In this document: positions 1 to 6,326 of the stretch, piece by piece
How the letters are laid out: each line of letters starts with the position of its first letter
Numbering within the stretch: the stretch's first letter is position 1
Source: Bacteroidota bacterium
GTDB lineage: Bacteria; Bacteroidota; Bacteroidia; Chitinophagales; Chitinophagaceae
Direction of reading: 5' to 3'
Assembly: GCA_023433345.1 (NCBI GenBank)
Contig: JAEZDA010000041.1
Span: 1-12,857, forward strand
DNA length: 12,857 nt
Made by a program: the position numbers and the translations under genes
The notes under the pieces: generated by a model
Database searches by the model: none
What the model saw: the letters and a program-made list of their open reading frames with translations, nothing else
Told to the model about the DNA's origin: nothing

Positions 1-290
1 AAACTAACGCCGCTGCTCAGTATGGCAACAACTTCAGAGCGCCCGGCCATTTTAGAAGTGAAAAATATTACCGAGATGAAGATGAACAGGGGAAACAACA
101 TGGCTACTATTCGTGGGATGAAGCCAAAATAGTAATCAGTGATAATGCGGGAAACGGGAAGCTTTGATTTTACAAAATCGTCTGTATGTTCACTCGCATC
201 CACTACAACAACGATTGTAGTAAGAAGCAAAAGACAAAAAAAGAATGTGGTCAGGTATTTCTTTAATATATAGCCGTCCAGCTTTTTCAT
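1..290 (-). CDS. LptF/LptG-family permease, N-terminal part (cut by left edge)
   Basis: The 96 codons seen here begin MKKLDGYILKKYL and read without a stop to the window edge. Residues about 13-31 form a hydrophobic segment (FFFCLLLLTTIVVVV). It is followed by a polar stretch (SEHTDDFVKSKLP) and a second hydrophobic segment near residues 56-78, then FFTSKMAGRSEVVAILSSG. This layout, especially the AGRSE-(I/V)-VAILSSG stretch after the second helix, is typical of YjgP/YjgQ (LptF/LptG) proteins. In the known system these are inner-membrane subunits that, with the LptB ATPase, extract lipopolysaccharide for transport to the outer membrane. Whether this copy is LptF or LptG cannot be decided from the N-terminus. 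The gene starts 48 bases after the flavoprotein gene in the same direction, so co-transcription is possible. The start ATG fits the family N-terminus; no Shine-Dalgarno sequence precedes it. Confidence 0.86.
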   Translation of the reverse strand, partial: MKKLDGYILKKYLTTFFFCLLLLTTIVVVVDASEHTDDFVKSKLPVSRIITDYYFGFIPRIVAMLFPLFIFISVIFFTSKMAGRSEVVAILSSGVS

Positions 291-338
291 CAAGGATGTA
301 AAGATAAGGCTGCAGGAAGCGATGCGAAAATTGAAAAG

Positions 339-1562
339 TTAATTTCCCCCGGCAATAGCTTTCGCTGCCAGGAAGCCACTCGTCCACGCATGTTGAAAAT
401 TATAGCCGCCCGTGATTCCATCAACATTTATTGTTTCACCGGCGAAGTAAAGAGATTCATGTATGCGGCTTTGCATTGTGAGCGGGTCGATCTCCTCAGT
501 TTTAATTCCGCCTGCAGTAACAAATTCTTCCTTGAATGTTGTTTTACCCGAAACGCTGCATTCGAAACCAGTAAGCAAGCGAGCAAGTGTATTTTGGGCT
601 TTTGCGGGAAGGTCTGCCCAGCGGGCTTCGGAGTTCACCCCTGCCAACTTTATGAAGAACAGCCATAAGCGCGAAGGCAATTCAAAAGGATTTCTATTCG
701 CCACCTTTTGTGAGGCGTGTTCGTTGCGCATTTTTATCAACTCCTCCCTGCAGGAATTTTCATGAAAGGCGGGAACCCAATTTACTGAAACAGAAAAACG
801 ATAGTTCATTGCGGCAAGGTCGCGTGCGGCCCGGGCTGAAAGGCGAAGGATGGCAGGACCGCTTAATCCCCAATGCGTGATAAGTACAGGGCCTTCCTCC
901 TGAAATTTTGTCTGCTGAATTTTTACAGAAGCATGTTGGGCAATTCCCATTAATTCGGTGATGGGGTGCGATGGCATGTTAAAAGTAAACAGTGAAGGAA
1001 CCGGCGTTTCCACCGTGTGGCCGGTTTTTGTGATCCAGGCAAATTGCTCCTGCTTTGGAAAGCCACCCGTGCCTACAACGAGGTGGGAGTAAGATTCTTC
1101 TTTACCCGAAGCCGTTTCAACCAACCATTCTTTTCCGCGTTTACTGATCGCCGTTACTCCTTCATTCAGGCGGATATCTACATTATACTTTGCGGCTTCA
1201 TCGAGCAGGCAATTGATGATGGATTGGGAGTTATCTGTTATTGGGAAGATCCTTCCGTCTGCCTCTGCTTTCAGTTCAACACCACGTTCCTCAAACCAGC
1301 GTATAGTATCGGAAGTAAAGAAATGTCCGAATGCTTTTTTCACAAAGTTGGCCCCGCGGGGATAACGTTTAGCCATATCCGAAATGCTGAAACAGGCATG
1401 AGTGACATTGCAACGTCCGCCTCCGCTTATCTTCACCTTGCTGAGAAGCTTCGATGATTTCTCAAGAACGCAAACCTTTAGCGCACGGTCCATCCTCGCT
1501 GCATTCACTGCGCAGAATATGCCTGCAGCACCGCCACCGATAATGCAGAGGTTTTTCTTCAT
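339..1562 (-). CDS. HI0933/YhiN/BaiN-family FAD-dependent oxidoreductase
   Basis: A 407-residue flavoprotein. The N-terminus has a dinucleotide-binding fold: GGGAAG at residues 9-14, and an acidic residue (E34) where FAD ribose is normally bound. SKVKISGGGRCNVTH (41-55) is the family signature. THWGLSGPAILRLSA lies in the middle. The C-terminus carries FAGETINVDGITGGYNFQ (373-390), the second FAD-contacting block. Length matches the family (about 400). Members are annotated as NAD(P)/FAD-dependent oxidoreductases or aminoacetone oxidase-like proteins. The BaiN name comes from a bile-acid-modifying clostridial homologue, but the physiological substrate of most members is unknown and cannot be read from this sequence. 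It starts only 9 bases after the map stop, so it is probably co-transcribed with map. It is likely cytosolic, with no signal peptide or membrane segment. Confidence 0.9.
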   Translation of the reverse strand: MKKNLCIIGGGAAGIFCAVNAARMDRALKVCVLEKSSKLLSKVKISGGGRCNVTHACFSISDMAKRYPRGANFVKKAFGHFFTSDTIRWFEERGVELKAEADGRIFPITDNSQSIINCLLDEAAKYNVDIRLNEGVTAISKRGKEWLVETASGKEESYSHLVVGTGGFPKQEQFAWITKTGHTVETPVPSLFTFNMPSHPITELMGIAQHASVKIQQTKFQEEGPVLITHWGLSGPAILRLSARAARDLAAMNYRFSVSVNWVPAFHENSCREELIKMRNEHASQKVANRNPFELPSRLWLFFIKLAGVNSEARWADLPAKAQNTLARLLTGFECSVSGKTTFKEEFVTAGGIKTEEIDPLTMQSRIHESLYFAGETINVDGITGGYNFQHAWTSGFLAAKAIAGGN

Positions 1563-1571
1563 GAAATAGTA

Positions 1572-2372
1572 TTAATAACTCCAGGTAAGATTTGGATTTT
1601 TCTTTTCTACCTCCTCGGTTTCGGCAAAGGATGAAAGCACATCCGCCTTGCCAGGTCGGATACATACATCATGCTCAAAGTGTGCCGAGGCTTTGCCATC
1701 ACGCGTGCGGATCGTCCATCCATCTGCTTCTGTGAATACATCTTTCGTACCGAGGTTGATCATTGGTTCGATCGCTATCACCATCCCGTCTTTTAATTTT
1801 GCACCTGTGCCCTTCTTTCCATAATTAGGTACCTGGGGATCTTCGTGCATGCTTCTACCAAGCCCATGGCCAACCAATTCCCTTACCACGCCAAAACCAT
1901 TCTTCTTTTCGGTATGCTCCTGTATGGCGAAGGCGATGTCGCCGATCCTTCCGCCAACCCTGCATTTTTCAATTGCGAGGTAAAGCGATTCTTTTGTTAC
2001 ACGGAGCAGGCGCTTTACATCTTCAGAAACCTCTCCTAACGCGAACGTGTATGCGCTGTCGCCGTGAAATCCGTTCTTATAAATCCCCACGTCTATGCTT
2101 ATAACATCACCATCTTTCAATTCATCCTCGGTTGGGAAGCCATGTACCACAGCATCGTTAACAGAAATACAGGATGCAAAGGGATAACCGTGATAACCTT
2201 TAAATGAAGGCGTGCCTTTATTGTCTCGAATAAATTCCTCAATGATAGCGTTCACCTTCATTGTTGAAATGCCCGGCTTAAGAATTGCAGCTGCCTGGGC
2301 GTGGGCCTTTCCAACCAGTAAGGCGCTTTCGCGCATTAATTCTATCTCTTCCTTTGTTTTATATTGAATCAT
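1572..2372 (-). CDS. map: type I methionine aminopeptidase
   Basis: Removes the initiator methionine from nascent proteins; a cytosolic two-metal enzyme. Starting at MIQYKTKEEIELMR gives 266 residues, close to the family norm (264 in E. coli). All five metal ligands are visible: D94 (SIDVG), D105 (FHGDSA), H169 (GHGLG), E202 (IEPM) and E233 (FEHD). The substrate-contacting histidines H77 (VVHGFP) and H176 (MHEDP) are also present. There is no N-terminal zinc-finger extension, as expected for a bacterial type Ia enzyme. An in-frame ATG lies 30 bases upstream at 2402, but it falls in the loop of a strong hairpin and would add ten residues not usual in the family, so 2372 is preferred. Placement after secY is the widespread arrangement. 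What follows is not the usual infA. Confidence 0.96.
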   Translation of the reverse strand: MIQYKTKEEIELMRESALLVGKAHAQAAAILKPGISTMKVNAIIEEFIRDNKGTPSFKGYHGYPFASCISVNDAVVHGFPTEDELKDGDVISIDVGIYKNGFHGDSAYTFALGEVSEDVKRLLRVTKESLYLAIEKCRVGGRIGDIAFAIQEHTEKKNGFGVVRELVGHGLGRSMHEDPQVPNYGKKGTGAKLKDGMVIAIEPMINLGTKDVFTEADGWTIRTRDGKASAHFEHDVCIRPGKADVLSSFAETEEVEKKNPNLTWSY

Positions 2373-2385
2373 CTGAATATTAGTT

Positions 2386-2415
2386 AAAACAAACCCCGGC
2401 ATTGCGGCCAGGGTT
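2386..2415 (-). terminator. terminator-like hairpin between secY and map
   Basis: In the transcript a 9-base-pair stem (AACCCUGGC with GCCGGGGUU, one G-U pair) encloses a six-base loop (CGCAAU). It is followed by UGUUUUAA. Stem arms are at 2407-2415 and 2392-2400. It lies in the 69-base secY-map spacer. The U-tract is short and broken by one G, so it could act as a partial terminator, an attenuator or only an mRNA-processing hairpin. Confidence 0.5.
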
Positions 2416-2441
2416 CATCAATATTTTTACGGTCTGGTATA

Positions 2442-3782
2442 TTACATTCCTGATGTAACAGCCTGCCTGCCCTGCATGCGCCCGCTGCTCATCAAGCCGT
2501 CGTATTGCCTCATCAGCAATTGAGTTTCGATCTGTTGTAATGTATCGAGAATTACTCCCACCATAATCAACAACGAAGTACCGCCGAAGAAGGTTGCAAA
2601 GTTTTGGCTCATTCCGAATACAAGCTGAAAAATACCGGGAAGGATACCAACTACGGCAAGCAAAACTGCTCCCGGCAATGTGATCCTGTCCATGATAGTT
2701 CCTATATAATCAGCAGTATCCTGGCCAGGCTTCACGCCCGGAATGAATCCATTATTGCGTTTCAACTCATCAGACATTTGCTTCGGGTTGAAAATAAGTG
2801 CTGTGTAAAGGAAGGTAAATGCGATCACACAAACCGAGTACACTATCATGTAAACGATGTTCGTATGGTCAGTGAAATATCTTGCCCAACCTTCACCCTG
2901 GAAACCTGTAAAGATAGTTGGCAGGAAAAGGATAGCCTGAGCGAAGATGATCGGCATAACACCCGCGGCATTTACTTTCAAAGGAAGAAAGTTGCGCGCA
3001 CCACCCAATTGACGGTTGCCAACAATTTGTTTTGCATAGTTCACAGGCACCTTGCGCACGCCCTGAACGAGCACTATACAACCCATGATCACGGCGATCA
3101 GGAATAAGATCTCAACAAGCATTATCAACAATCCGCCGGCACCGCGTGTGGTACGGGCTGCCCATTCCTGCCCGAAGGACTGTGGAAGACGTGCAAGGAT
3201 ACCGACCATGATGATAAGAGAGGTACCGTTACCTAATCCTTTATCTGTGATCTTTTCACCCAGCCACATTACGAACAATGTTCCCACTGTAAGAAGAATG
3301 ATGGTGGATATCCAGAAATAAGATGAGTAAGATGCGATAAGGGCTGATGCGTTTGCCGGGCTTTTCAGGTAACCGATATAAGCAGCGGCCTGGAAAACTG
3401 TTACAATCACGGTAAGATAACGCGTCCACTGATTGATCTTCTTACGGCCGCTCTCTCCTTCCTTTTGGATCTTTGCCATTTGCGGCACAAGGATGGTAAC
3501 GAGTTGCATGAAGATCGATGCAGAGATGTATGGCATGATACCTAATGCGAATATCGATGCCTGCGAGAAGGCGCCGCCCACGAAGGCATCAAGAAGACCA
3601 AGCATCCCTGTTTGGGAACTCTGGCTAAGGTTATCTAATTCATTTGGATTGATCCCCGGTAACACGATGAATGAACCGAGACGGTAGACAAACAGTAATA
3701 TTAAAGTGAAAACGATTTTTTTTCGCAGTTCCTCAATACTCCAGATATTTTTCAGTGTTGTAACGAACTTGAACTTCTTCAC
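2442..3782 (-). CDS. secY: preprotein translocase subunit SecY
   Basis: The central channel of the Sec translocon in the inner membrane. With SecE and SecG it moves secretory proteins across and inserts membrane proteins. The protein has about ten hydrophobic segments. GIMPYISASIFMQL (81-94) matches the SecY family signature, and the arginine/lysine-rich loops bind ribosome and SecA. With a GTG start at 3782 it has 446 residues beginning MKKFKFVTTLKNIWSIEELR, which fits the family (443 in E. coli). The frame stays open upstream to a TTG at 3839, adding 19 residues (including TIKPRHH) unlike a SecY N-terminus. That codon lies within a perfect hairpin, so it was rejected as the start. The gene is last of the spc cluster, after rplO with a 79-base spacer that holds a possible promoter element. 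Confidence 0.96.
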   Translation of the reverse strand: MKKFKFVTTLKNIWSIEELRKKIVFTLILLFVYRLGSFIVLPGINPNELDNLSQSSQTGMLGLLDAFVGGAFSQASIFALGIMPYISASIFMQLVTILVPQMAKIQKEGESGRKKINQWTRYLTVIVTVFQAAAYIGYLKSPANASALIASYSSYFWISTIILLTVGTLFVMWLGEKITDKGLGNGTSLIIMVGILARLPQSFGQEWAARTTRGAGGLLIMLVEILFLIAVIMGCIVLVQGVRKVPVNYAKQIVGNRQLGGARNFLPLKVNAAGVMPIIFAQAILFLPTIFTGFQGEGWARYFTDHTNIVYMIVYSVCVIAFTFLYTALIFNPKQMSDELKRNNGFIPGVKPGQDTADYIGTIMDRITLPGAVLLAVVGILPGIFQLVFGMSQNFATFFGGTSLLIMVGVILDTLQQIETQLLMRQYDGLMSSGRMQGRQAVTSGM

Positions 3783-3814
3783 AGAATGATGTCGGGGTTT
3801 TATGGTTTTATTCG

Positions 3815-3822
3815 CAAAAGTA
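3815..3822 (-). promoter_or_regulatory. possible Bacteroidota -7 promoter box before secY
   Basis: The minus strand reads TACTTTTG, an exact fit to the TAnnTTTG -7 element known for the primary sigma factor of Bacteroides relatives. It lies 32 bases upstream of the GTG start of secY. The nearest TTTG upstream, at 3848-3851, is 25 bases away, longer than the usual spacing of about 20, so the -33 element is poor. It could give secY-map a promoter of its own, but an 8-base A/T-rich match arises easily by chance. Confidence 0.25.
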
Positions 3823-3826
3823 AAGA

Positions 3827-3844
3827 ACACCTTTTTCAAGGTGT
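3827..3844 (-). other. perfect GAAA-tetraloop hairpin upstream of secY
   Basis: The transcript reads ACACCUU-GAAA-AAGGUGU, a perfect seven-base-pair stem closed by a GNRA-type tetraloop. It sits between the rplO stop and the GTG start of secY, with no following U-run, so it is not an intrinsic terminator. It may protect or delimit mRNA ends. The TTG that would extend SecY upstream lies in it. Confidence 0.5.
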
Positions 3845-3861
3845 CCGCAAATATCGTGTAA

Positions 3862-4311
3862 TTATTTTACTAATTCAAGAGAGCCACCTGCAGCTTCTAT
3901 GGCAGATTTTGCTTTTTCGCTGGCAGCGTGCACCTTGAATGCGAACTTTCCTTTCAGCTCACCGTTACCGAGAATTTTCACCACATCGGTTTGGCTGATG
4001 AGCCCGTTGATGTATAAATTTTGGGCGTTAAACTCTGTAATGCCATATTTTTCTGACAACAGGTCAATTTGGCCGAGATTAAATACTTTGAATTCTACGC
4101 GGTTAGGATTTTTGAATCCGCGCTTTGGAATACGACGCTGAATTGGCATCTGGCCACCTTCATGAGCTTTTTTGCTTTTGTATCCTGCGCGGCTTTGTCC
4201 GCCTTTATTACCTTTTGTAGAAGTACCGCCTTTACCGCTTGCCTCACCACGACCGAGGCGTTTTTCTTTGTGTGTAGAACCTTTTGCGGGTTTGAGAGAA
4301 TGTAAATTCAT
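3862..4311 (-). CDS. rplO: 50S ribosomal protein L15
   Basis: A late-assembling 50S protein (149 residues; 144 in E. coli) that binds 23S rRNA domains II and V. The N-terminal third is the typical glycine/lysine-rich extended tail: KGSTHKEKRLGRGEASGKGG at residues 10-29, then a TKGNKGGQSRAG stretch, which threads into rRNA. The globular C-terminal part holds the family's VKILGNGELKGKFAFKVHAASEKAK segment in two blocks, ending in GGSLELVK. The start is the first methionine of MNLHSLKPAKGS, the normal family N-terminus. It lies between rpmD and secY as in most bacteria, but the spacer from rpmD is 147 bases and filled with octad repeats. Confidence 0.98.
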   Translation of the reverse strand: MNLHSLKPAKGSTHKEKRLGRGEASGKGGTSTKGNKGGQSRAGYKSKKAHEGGQMPIQRRIPKRGFKNPNRVEFKVFNLGQIDLLSEKYGITEFNAQNLYINGLISQTDVVKILGNGELKGKFAFKVHAASEKAKSAIEAAGGSLELVK

Positions 4312-4329
4312 TGCTTTTATTTTTTACTT

Positions 4330-4344
4330 GCGCCCCGAAAGCGC
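4330..4344 (-). other. small GC-rich hairpin before rplO
   Basis: The transcript can pair GCGC (4341-4344) with GCGC (4330-4333) around a short UUUCGGG loop, just ahead of the A-rich rplO leader. The following bases are A-rich rather than U-rich, so termination is not indicated. The stem is short and may be fortuitous. Confidence 0.25.
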
Positions 4345-4358
4345 GGAGCTCGCGTTTT

Positions 4359-4455
4359 GATTTGAAAATTTGGGAATTTGGAGATTTGGAAATGGATATT
4401 CTATAACTATCGGTTGACTAATTATCAAATTTCCAAATCAGCTAATTATCAAATT
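4359..4455. repeat. octad repeats and inverted repeat, rpmD-rplO spacer
   Basis: Two runs of degenerate 8-base units face each other. On the plus strand 4359-4390 reads GATTTGAA, AATTTGGG, AATTTGGA, GATTTGGA. On the minus strand 4455-4416 reads AATTTGAT, AATTAGCT, GATTTGGA, AATTTGAT, AATTAGTC. The second run contains a perfect 14-base direct repeat (CTAATTATCAAATT on the plus strand, 4418-4431 and 4442-4455) offset by 24, i.e. three units. GATTTGGAAAT at 4383-4393 is perfectly complementary to 4429-4439, so the transcript could form an 11-base-pair stem with a 35-base loop. Confidence 0.8.
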
Positions 4456-4458
4456 AAT

Positions 4459-4638
4459 TTATGCTTCCTCAACTTTCACCAGGTGATTCACCTTGGTTAC
4501 CATGCCGAGGATCTGAGGAGTTGCTTCAACTTCCACTGTGGCATTCATCTTTTTCAGCCCCAGCGCTATCATTGTTCTCTTCTGGCGTTCGGGCCTGTCG
4601 ATTACACTTTTTACCTGGGTGATCTTGATCTTTTTCAT
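4459..4638 (-). CDS. rpmD: 50S ribosomal protein L30
   Basis: A 59-residue protein, the same length as E. coli L30. It begins MKKIKITQVKSVIDRPERQK, then RTMIALGLKKMN, followed by ATPQILGMVTKVNHLVKV. These are the characteristic L30 blocks: first strand, ALGL helix, and the P-x-(I/V)-x-GM-(V/I) segment near residues 41-47. It binds 23S rRNA on the 50S surface near 5S rRNA. It lies 48 bases after rpsE in the expected rpsE-rpmD-rplO order. A weak six-base-pair hairpin (4657-4662 with 4671-4676) lies in the upstream spacer. L30 is dispensable or absent in some bacterial lineages, so its retention is worth noting. Confidence 0.97.
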   Translation of the reverse strand: MKKIKITQVKSVIDRPERQKRTMIALGLKKMNATVEVEATPQILGMVTKVNHLVKVEEA

Positions 4639-4686
4639 TATTCAGTTTTTTCAGATGGAAGAGAACAATTTCTTCCCTTTGATAAA

Positions 4687-5205
4687 TTATCCGTTAAATA
4701 CTTTCTTCAATGGGCGGTTGCGTGTTTTAGCAACAGCAATTGGTTCCCGCAATGTGCTTAGCGCTTTAATGGTTGCCTTCACCACGTTGTGCGGATTAGC
4801 AGAACCGAGGTTTTTAGTAAGCACGTCTGTAATTCCGGCTGATTCAAGCACGGCGCGCATGCTACCTCCGGCGATAACACCGGTACCCTGGGCGGCAGGT
4901 TTTATTAAAACTTTTGCAGCACCTGCTTTAGTAAGCTGGTCGTGAGGAATAGTTCCGTGGAAGATGGGAACCTTGATGAGGTTCTTCTTTGCATCCTCAA
5001 TACCTTTAGTGATGGCTTCCTGCACCTCTTTCGCTTTTCCGAGGCCATGACCTACAACACCTGCTTCGTTACCTACAACAACAAGGGCAGAGAAACTGAA
5101 AGCGCGGCCACCTTTTGTAGTTTTCACCACACGGTTAATGGCAACAACTTTTTCCTTCAGTTCCAGGTCGCCTGCTTTTATTTTATTGCTAATTACGTTA
5201 GACAT
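4687..5205 (-). CDS. rpsE: 30S ribosomal protein S5
   Basis: A 172-residue 30S protein (167 in E. coli) at the mRNA entry side, involved in decoding accuracy and mRNA unwinding with S3 and S4. The N-terminal dsRBD-like S5 domain is evident: VVAINRVVKTTKGGRAFSFS (20-39), then VVGNEAGVVGHGLGKAKEVQ (43-62). The C-terminal domain carries GTGVIAGGSMRAVLESAGI and the family-typical ending PHNVVKATIKAL. The GGRAFSFSALVVVG loop, where spectinomycin-resistance changes are known in E. coli, looks normal. It starts 26 bases after rplR. Confidence 0.98.
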   Translation of the reverse strand: MSNVISNKIKAGDLELKEKVVAINRVVKTTKGGRAFSFSALVVVGNEAGVVGHGLGKAKEVQEAITKGIEDAKKNLIKVPIFHGTIPHDQLTKAGAAKVLIKPAAQGTGVIAGGSMRAVLESAGITDVLTKNLGSANPHNVVKATIKALSTLREPIAVAKTRNRPLKKVFNG

Positions 5206-5231
5206 GTATGTGCTTATTAAAAATGTAATGA

Positions 5232-5585
5232 TTAAAAATCCAGGCCACCTTCGCGAGCGCCTTCGGCAACTGCTTTCACACGGCCATGATAAATGTATCC
5301 GCTGCGGTCGAACACCACCTGCTTGATGCCAAGTTCGCCTGCTTTACGCGCAATGGCTTCACCCACCATCTTGCTCTTGTCGATCTTCGGCGCCTTCTGA
5401 GCTGTGATATCTTTCTGCTTCGAGCTCGCTGCTGCCAGGGTTGTGCCTGTGGTATCATCGATCAACTGGGCATAGATATCAGTATTGCTCCTGAAAACAC
5501 TCAGGCGTGGTTTAGATGGGGTGCCGGCAACTTTTTTACGGATGCGATACCTGATCTTTTGTCTTGCACTTGTTTTGTTGTTCAT
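5232..5585 (-). CDS. rplR: 50S ribosomal protein L18
   Basis: A 117-residue protein, equal in length to E. coli L18. It binds 5S rRNA together with L5 and attaches it to the 50S central protuberance. The basic N-terminus (ARQKIRYRIRKKVAGT) is followed by KPRLSVFRSNTDIYAQLIDD (25-44), the standard core. The C-terminal GYIYHGRVKAVAEGAREGGL is the strongly conserved end that contacts 5S rRNA. It lies in the normal rplF-rplR-rpsE order. The 45-base spacer ahead of it holds a small hairpin. Confidence 0.98.
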   Translation of the reverse strand: MNNKTSARQKIRYRIRKKVAGTPSKPRLSVFRSNTDIYAQLIDDTTGTTLAAASSKQKDITAQKAPKIDKSKMVGEAIARKAGELGIKQVVFDRSGYIYHGRVKAVAEGAREGGLDF

Positions 5586-5601
5586 CTTCTTTTATTTGTA
5601 T

Positions 5602-5620
5602 TCCCTGATGCTGCCAGGGA
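5602..5620 (-). other. small hairpin in rplF-rplR spacer
   Basis: A six-base-pair inverted repeat (TCCCTG with CAGGGA) encloses a seven-base loop in the 45-base spacer. The following bases (AATACAAATAAAAG) are A-rich, so it does not look like a terminator. Its role is unknown. Confidence 0.3.
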
Positions 5621-5630
5621 GATGATTTTA

Positions 5631-6185
5631 TTATTTACCTGCTGATTTACCTGCTTTTCTTCTCAACACCTCACCTGCGAATTTCACACCCTTTCCTTTG
5701 TATGGTTCAGGCTTACGTAGTCCACGGATCTTCGCACATACCTGACCAAGCAATTGTTTGTCTATGCCGGAAATTGTAACAGTAGGGTTCTTACCTTTTT
5801 CAGTTGCAGTTTCAACTTTAAGTTCTTTCGGAACTTCAAAGATGATATTATGAGAATAGCCGAGAGCGAGATCAAGAAGATTTCCCTGGTTAGCTGCTTT
5901 GTAACCCACACCCACCAGTTCAAGCTGTTTTGTGTATCCTTCAGTAACACCTTTTACCATGTTGCTTACCAGTGAACGGTAAAGACCATGCATGGCGCGG
6001 TGACGGATCTGATCAGTTGGCCTTGATATTTCAAGCACATTATCTTTTACCTCAAGTTTGATATCGCGATCAATTGATTCTTTCAATTCTCCTTTTGGAC
6101 CTTTTACCGCGATAATATTATCCTTACCTACGGAAACGGTTACCCCTGAAGGAATTTCGATCGGCTTTCTACCTATACGACTCAT
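5631..6185 (-). CDS. rplF: 50S ribosomal protein L6
   Basis: A 184-residue 50S protein (177 in E. coli) near the GTPase-associated centre; it binds the sarcin-ricin region of 23S rRNA. It begins MSRIGRKPIEIPSGVTV, the canonical N-terminus. Two L6 repeats follow: one around KGPKGELKESIDRDIKLEV, and the second ending in the signature KIRGLRKPEPYKGKGVKFAG (near residues 151-170), with the conserved PEPYKGKG loop. The tail (EVLRRKAGKSAGK) is basic as usual. The spacer before it, after rpsH, is 141 bases and repeat-rich. Confidence 0.98.
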   Translation of the reverse strand: MSRIGRKPIEIPSGVTVSVGKDNIIAVKGPKGELKESIDRDIKLEVKDNVLEISRPTDQIRHRAMHGLYRSLVSNMVKGVTEGYTKQLELVGVGYKAANQGNLLDLALGYSHNIIFEVPKELKVETATEKGKNPTVTISGIDKQLLGQVCAKIRGLRKPEPYKGKGVKFAGEVLRRKAGKSAGK

Positions 6186-6192
6186 TTTTCTT

Positions 6193-6324
6193 AATTTGAA
6201 AATGTGATAATTTATTGATTTGAAAATGTTTTTTGATTGTGGTCAGCTATGTATAGAAAGCTTAATTCAATCTTTATCCTCCGATCTGAAAACCATTTTC
6301 AAATTTTCAAACCTGCTAATTGTC
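6193..6324. repeat. octad repeats and inverted repeat, rpsH-rplF spacer
   Basis: The plus strand at 6193-6232 reads as octads AATTTGAA, AATGTGAT, AATTTATT, GATTTGAA, AATGTTTT. ATTTGAAAATG occurs twice, at 6194-6204 and 6218-6228, offset by 24 (three units). Its perfect reverse complement CATTTTCAAAT is at 6294-6304, inside a second octad run (CCATTTTC, AAATTTTC, AAACCTGC, TAATTGTC; 6293-6324). The middle carries CTTTATCCTCCGATC (6272-6286), nearly identical to a segment in the rplN-rpsQ spacer. Organisation closely resembles the rpmD-rplO spacer. Confidence 0.75.
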
Positions 6325-6326
6325 AA

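Noticed and set aside
190..387. 65-codon minus-strand frame overlapping the flavoprotein end and permease start
   Set aside because: It overlaps two real genes in another frame and has no recognisable domain; the permease frame shows clear membrane segments and family motifs.
2373..2402. Upstream ATG extending map by ten residues
   Set aside because: The ATG lies in the loop of the terminator-like hairpin, and MPGFVLTNIQ is not typical of the family, whereas MIQYKTKEEIELM is.
2604..3107. 167-codon plus-strand open frame opposite secY
   Set aside because: The composition is that of an antisense frame (many His/Arg/Cys), with no family resemblance, and the opposite strand encodes clear SecY.
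4330..4344. GC-rich hairpin before rplO as a terminator
   Set aside because: The stem is only four or five pairs and is followed by A-rich sequence rather than a U-run.
4378..4945. Plus-strand open frames opposite rpsE, rpmD and the spacer
   Set aside because: They lie opposite well-supported ribosomal genes, have no recognisable domain, and cover the repeat spacer; they are antisense shadows.
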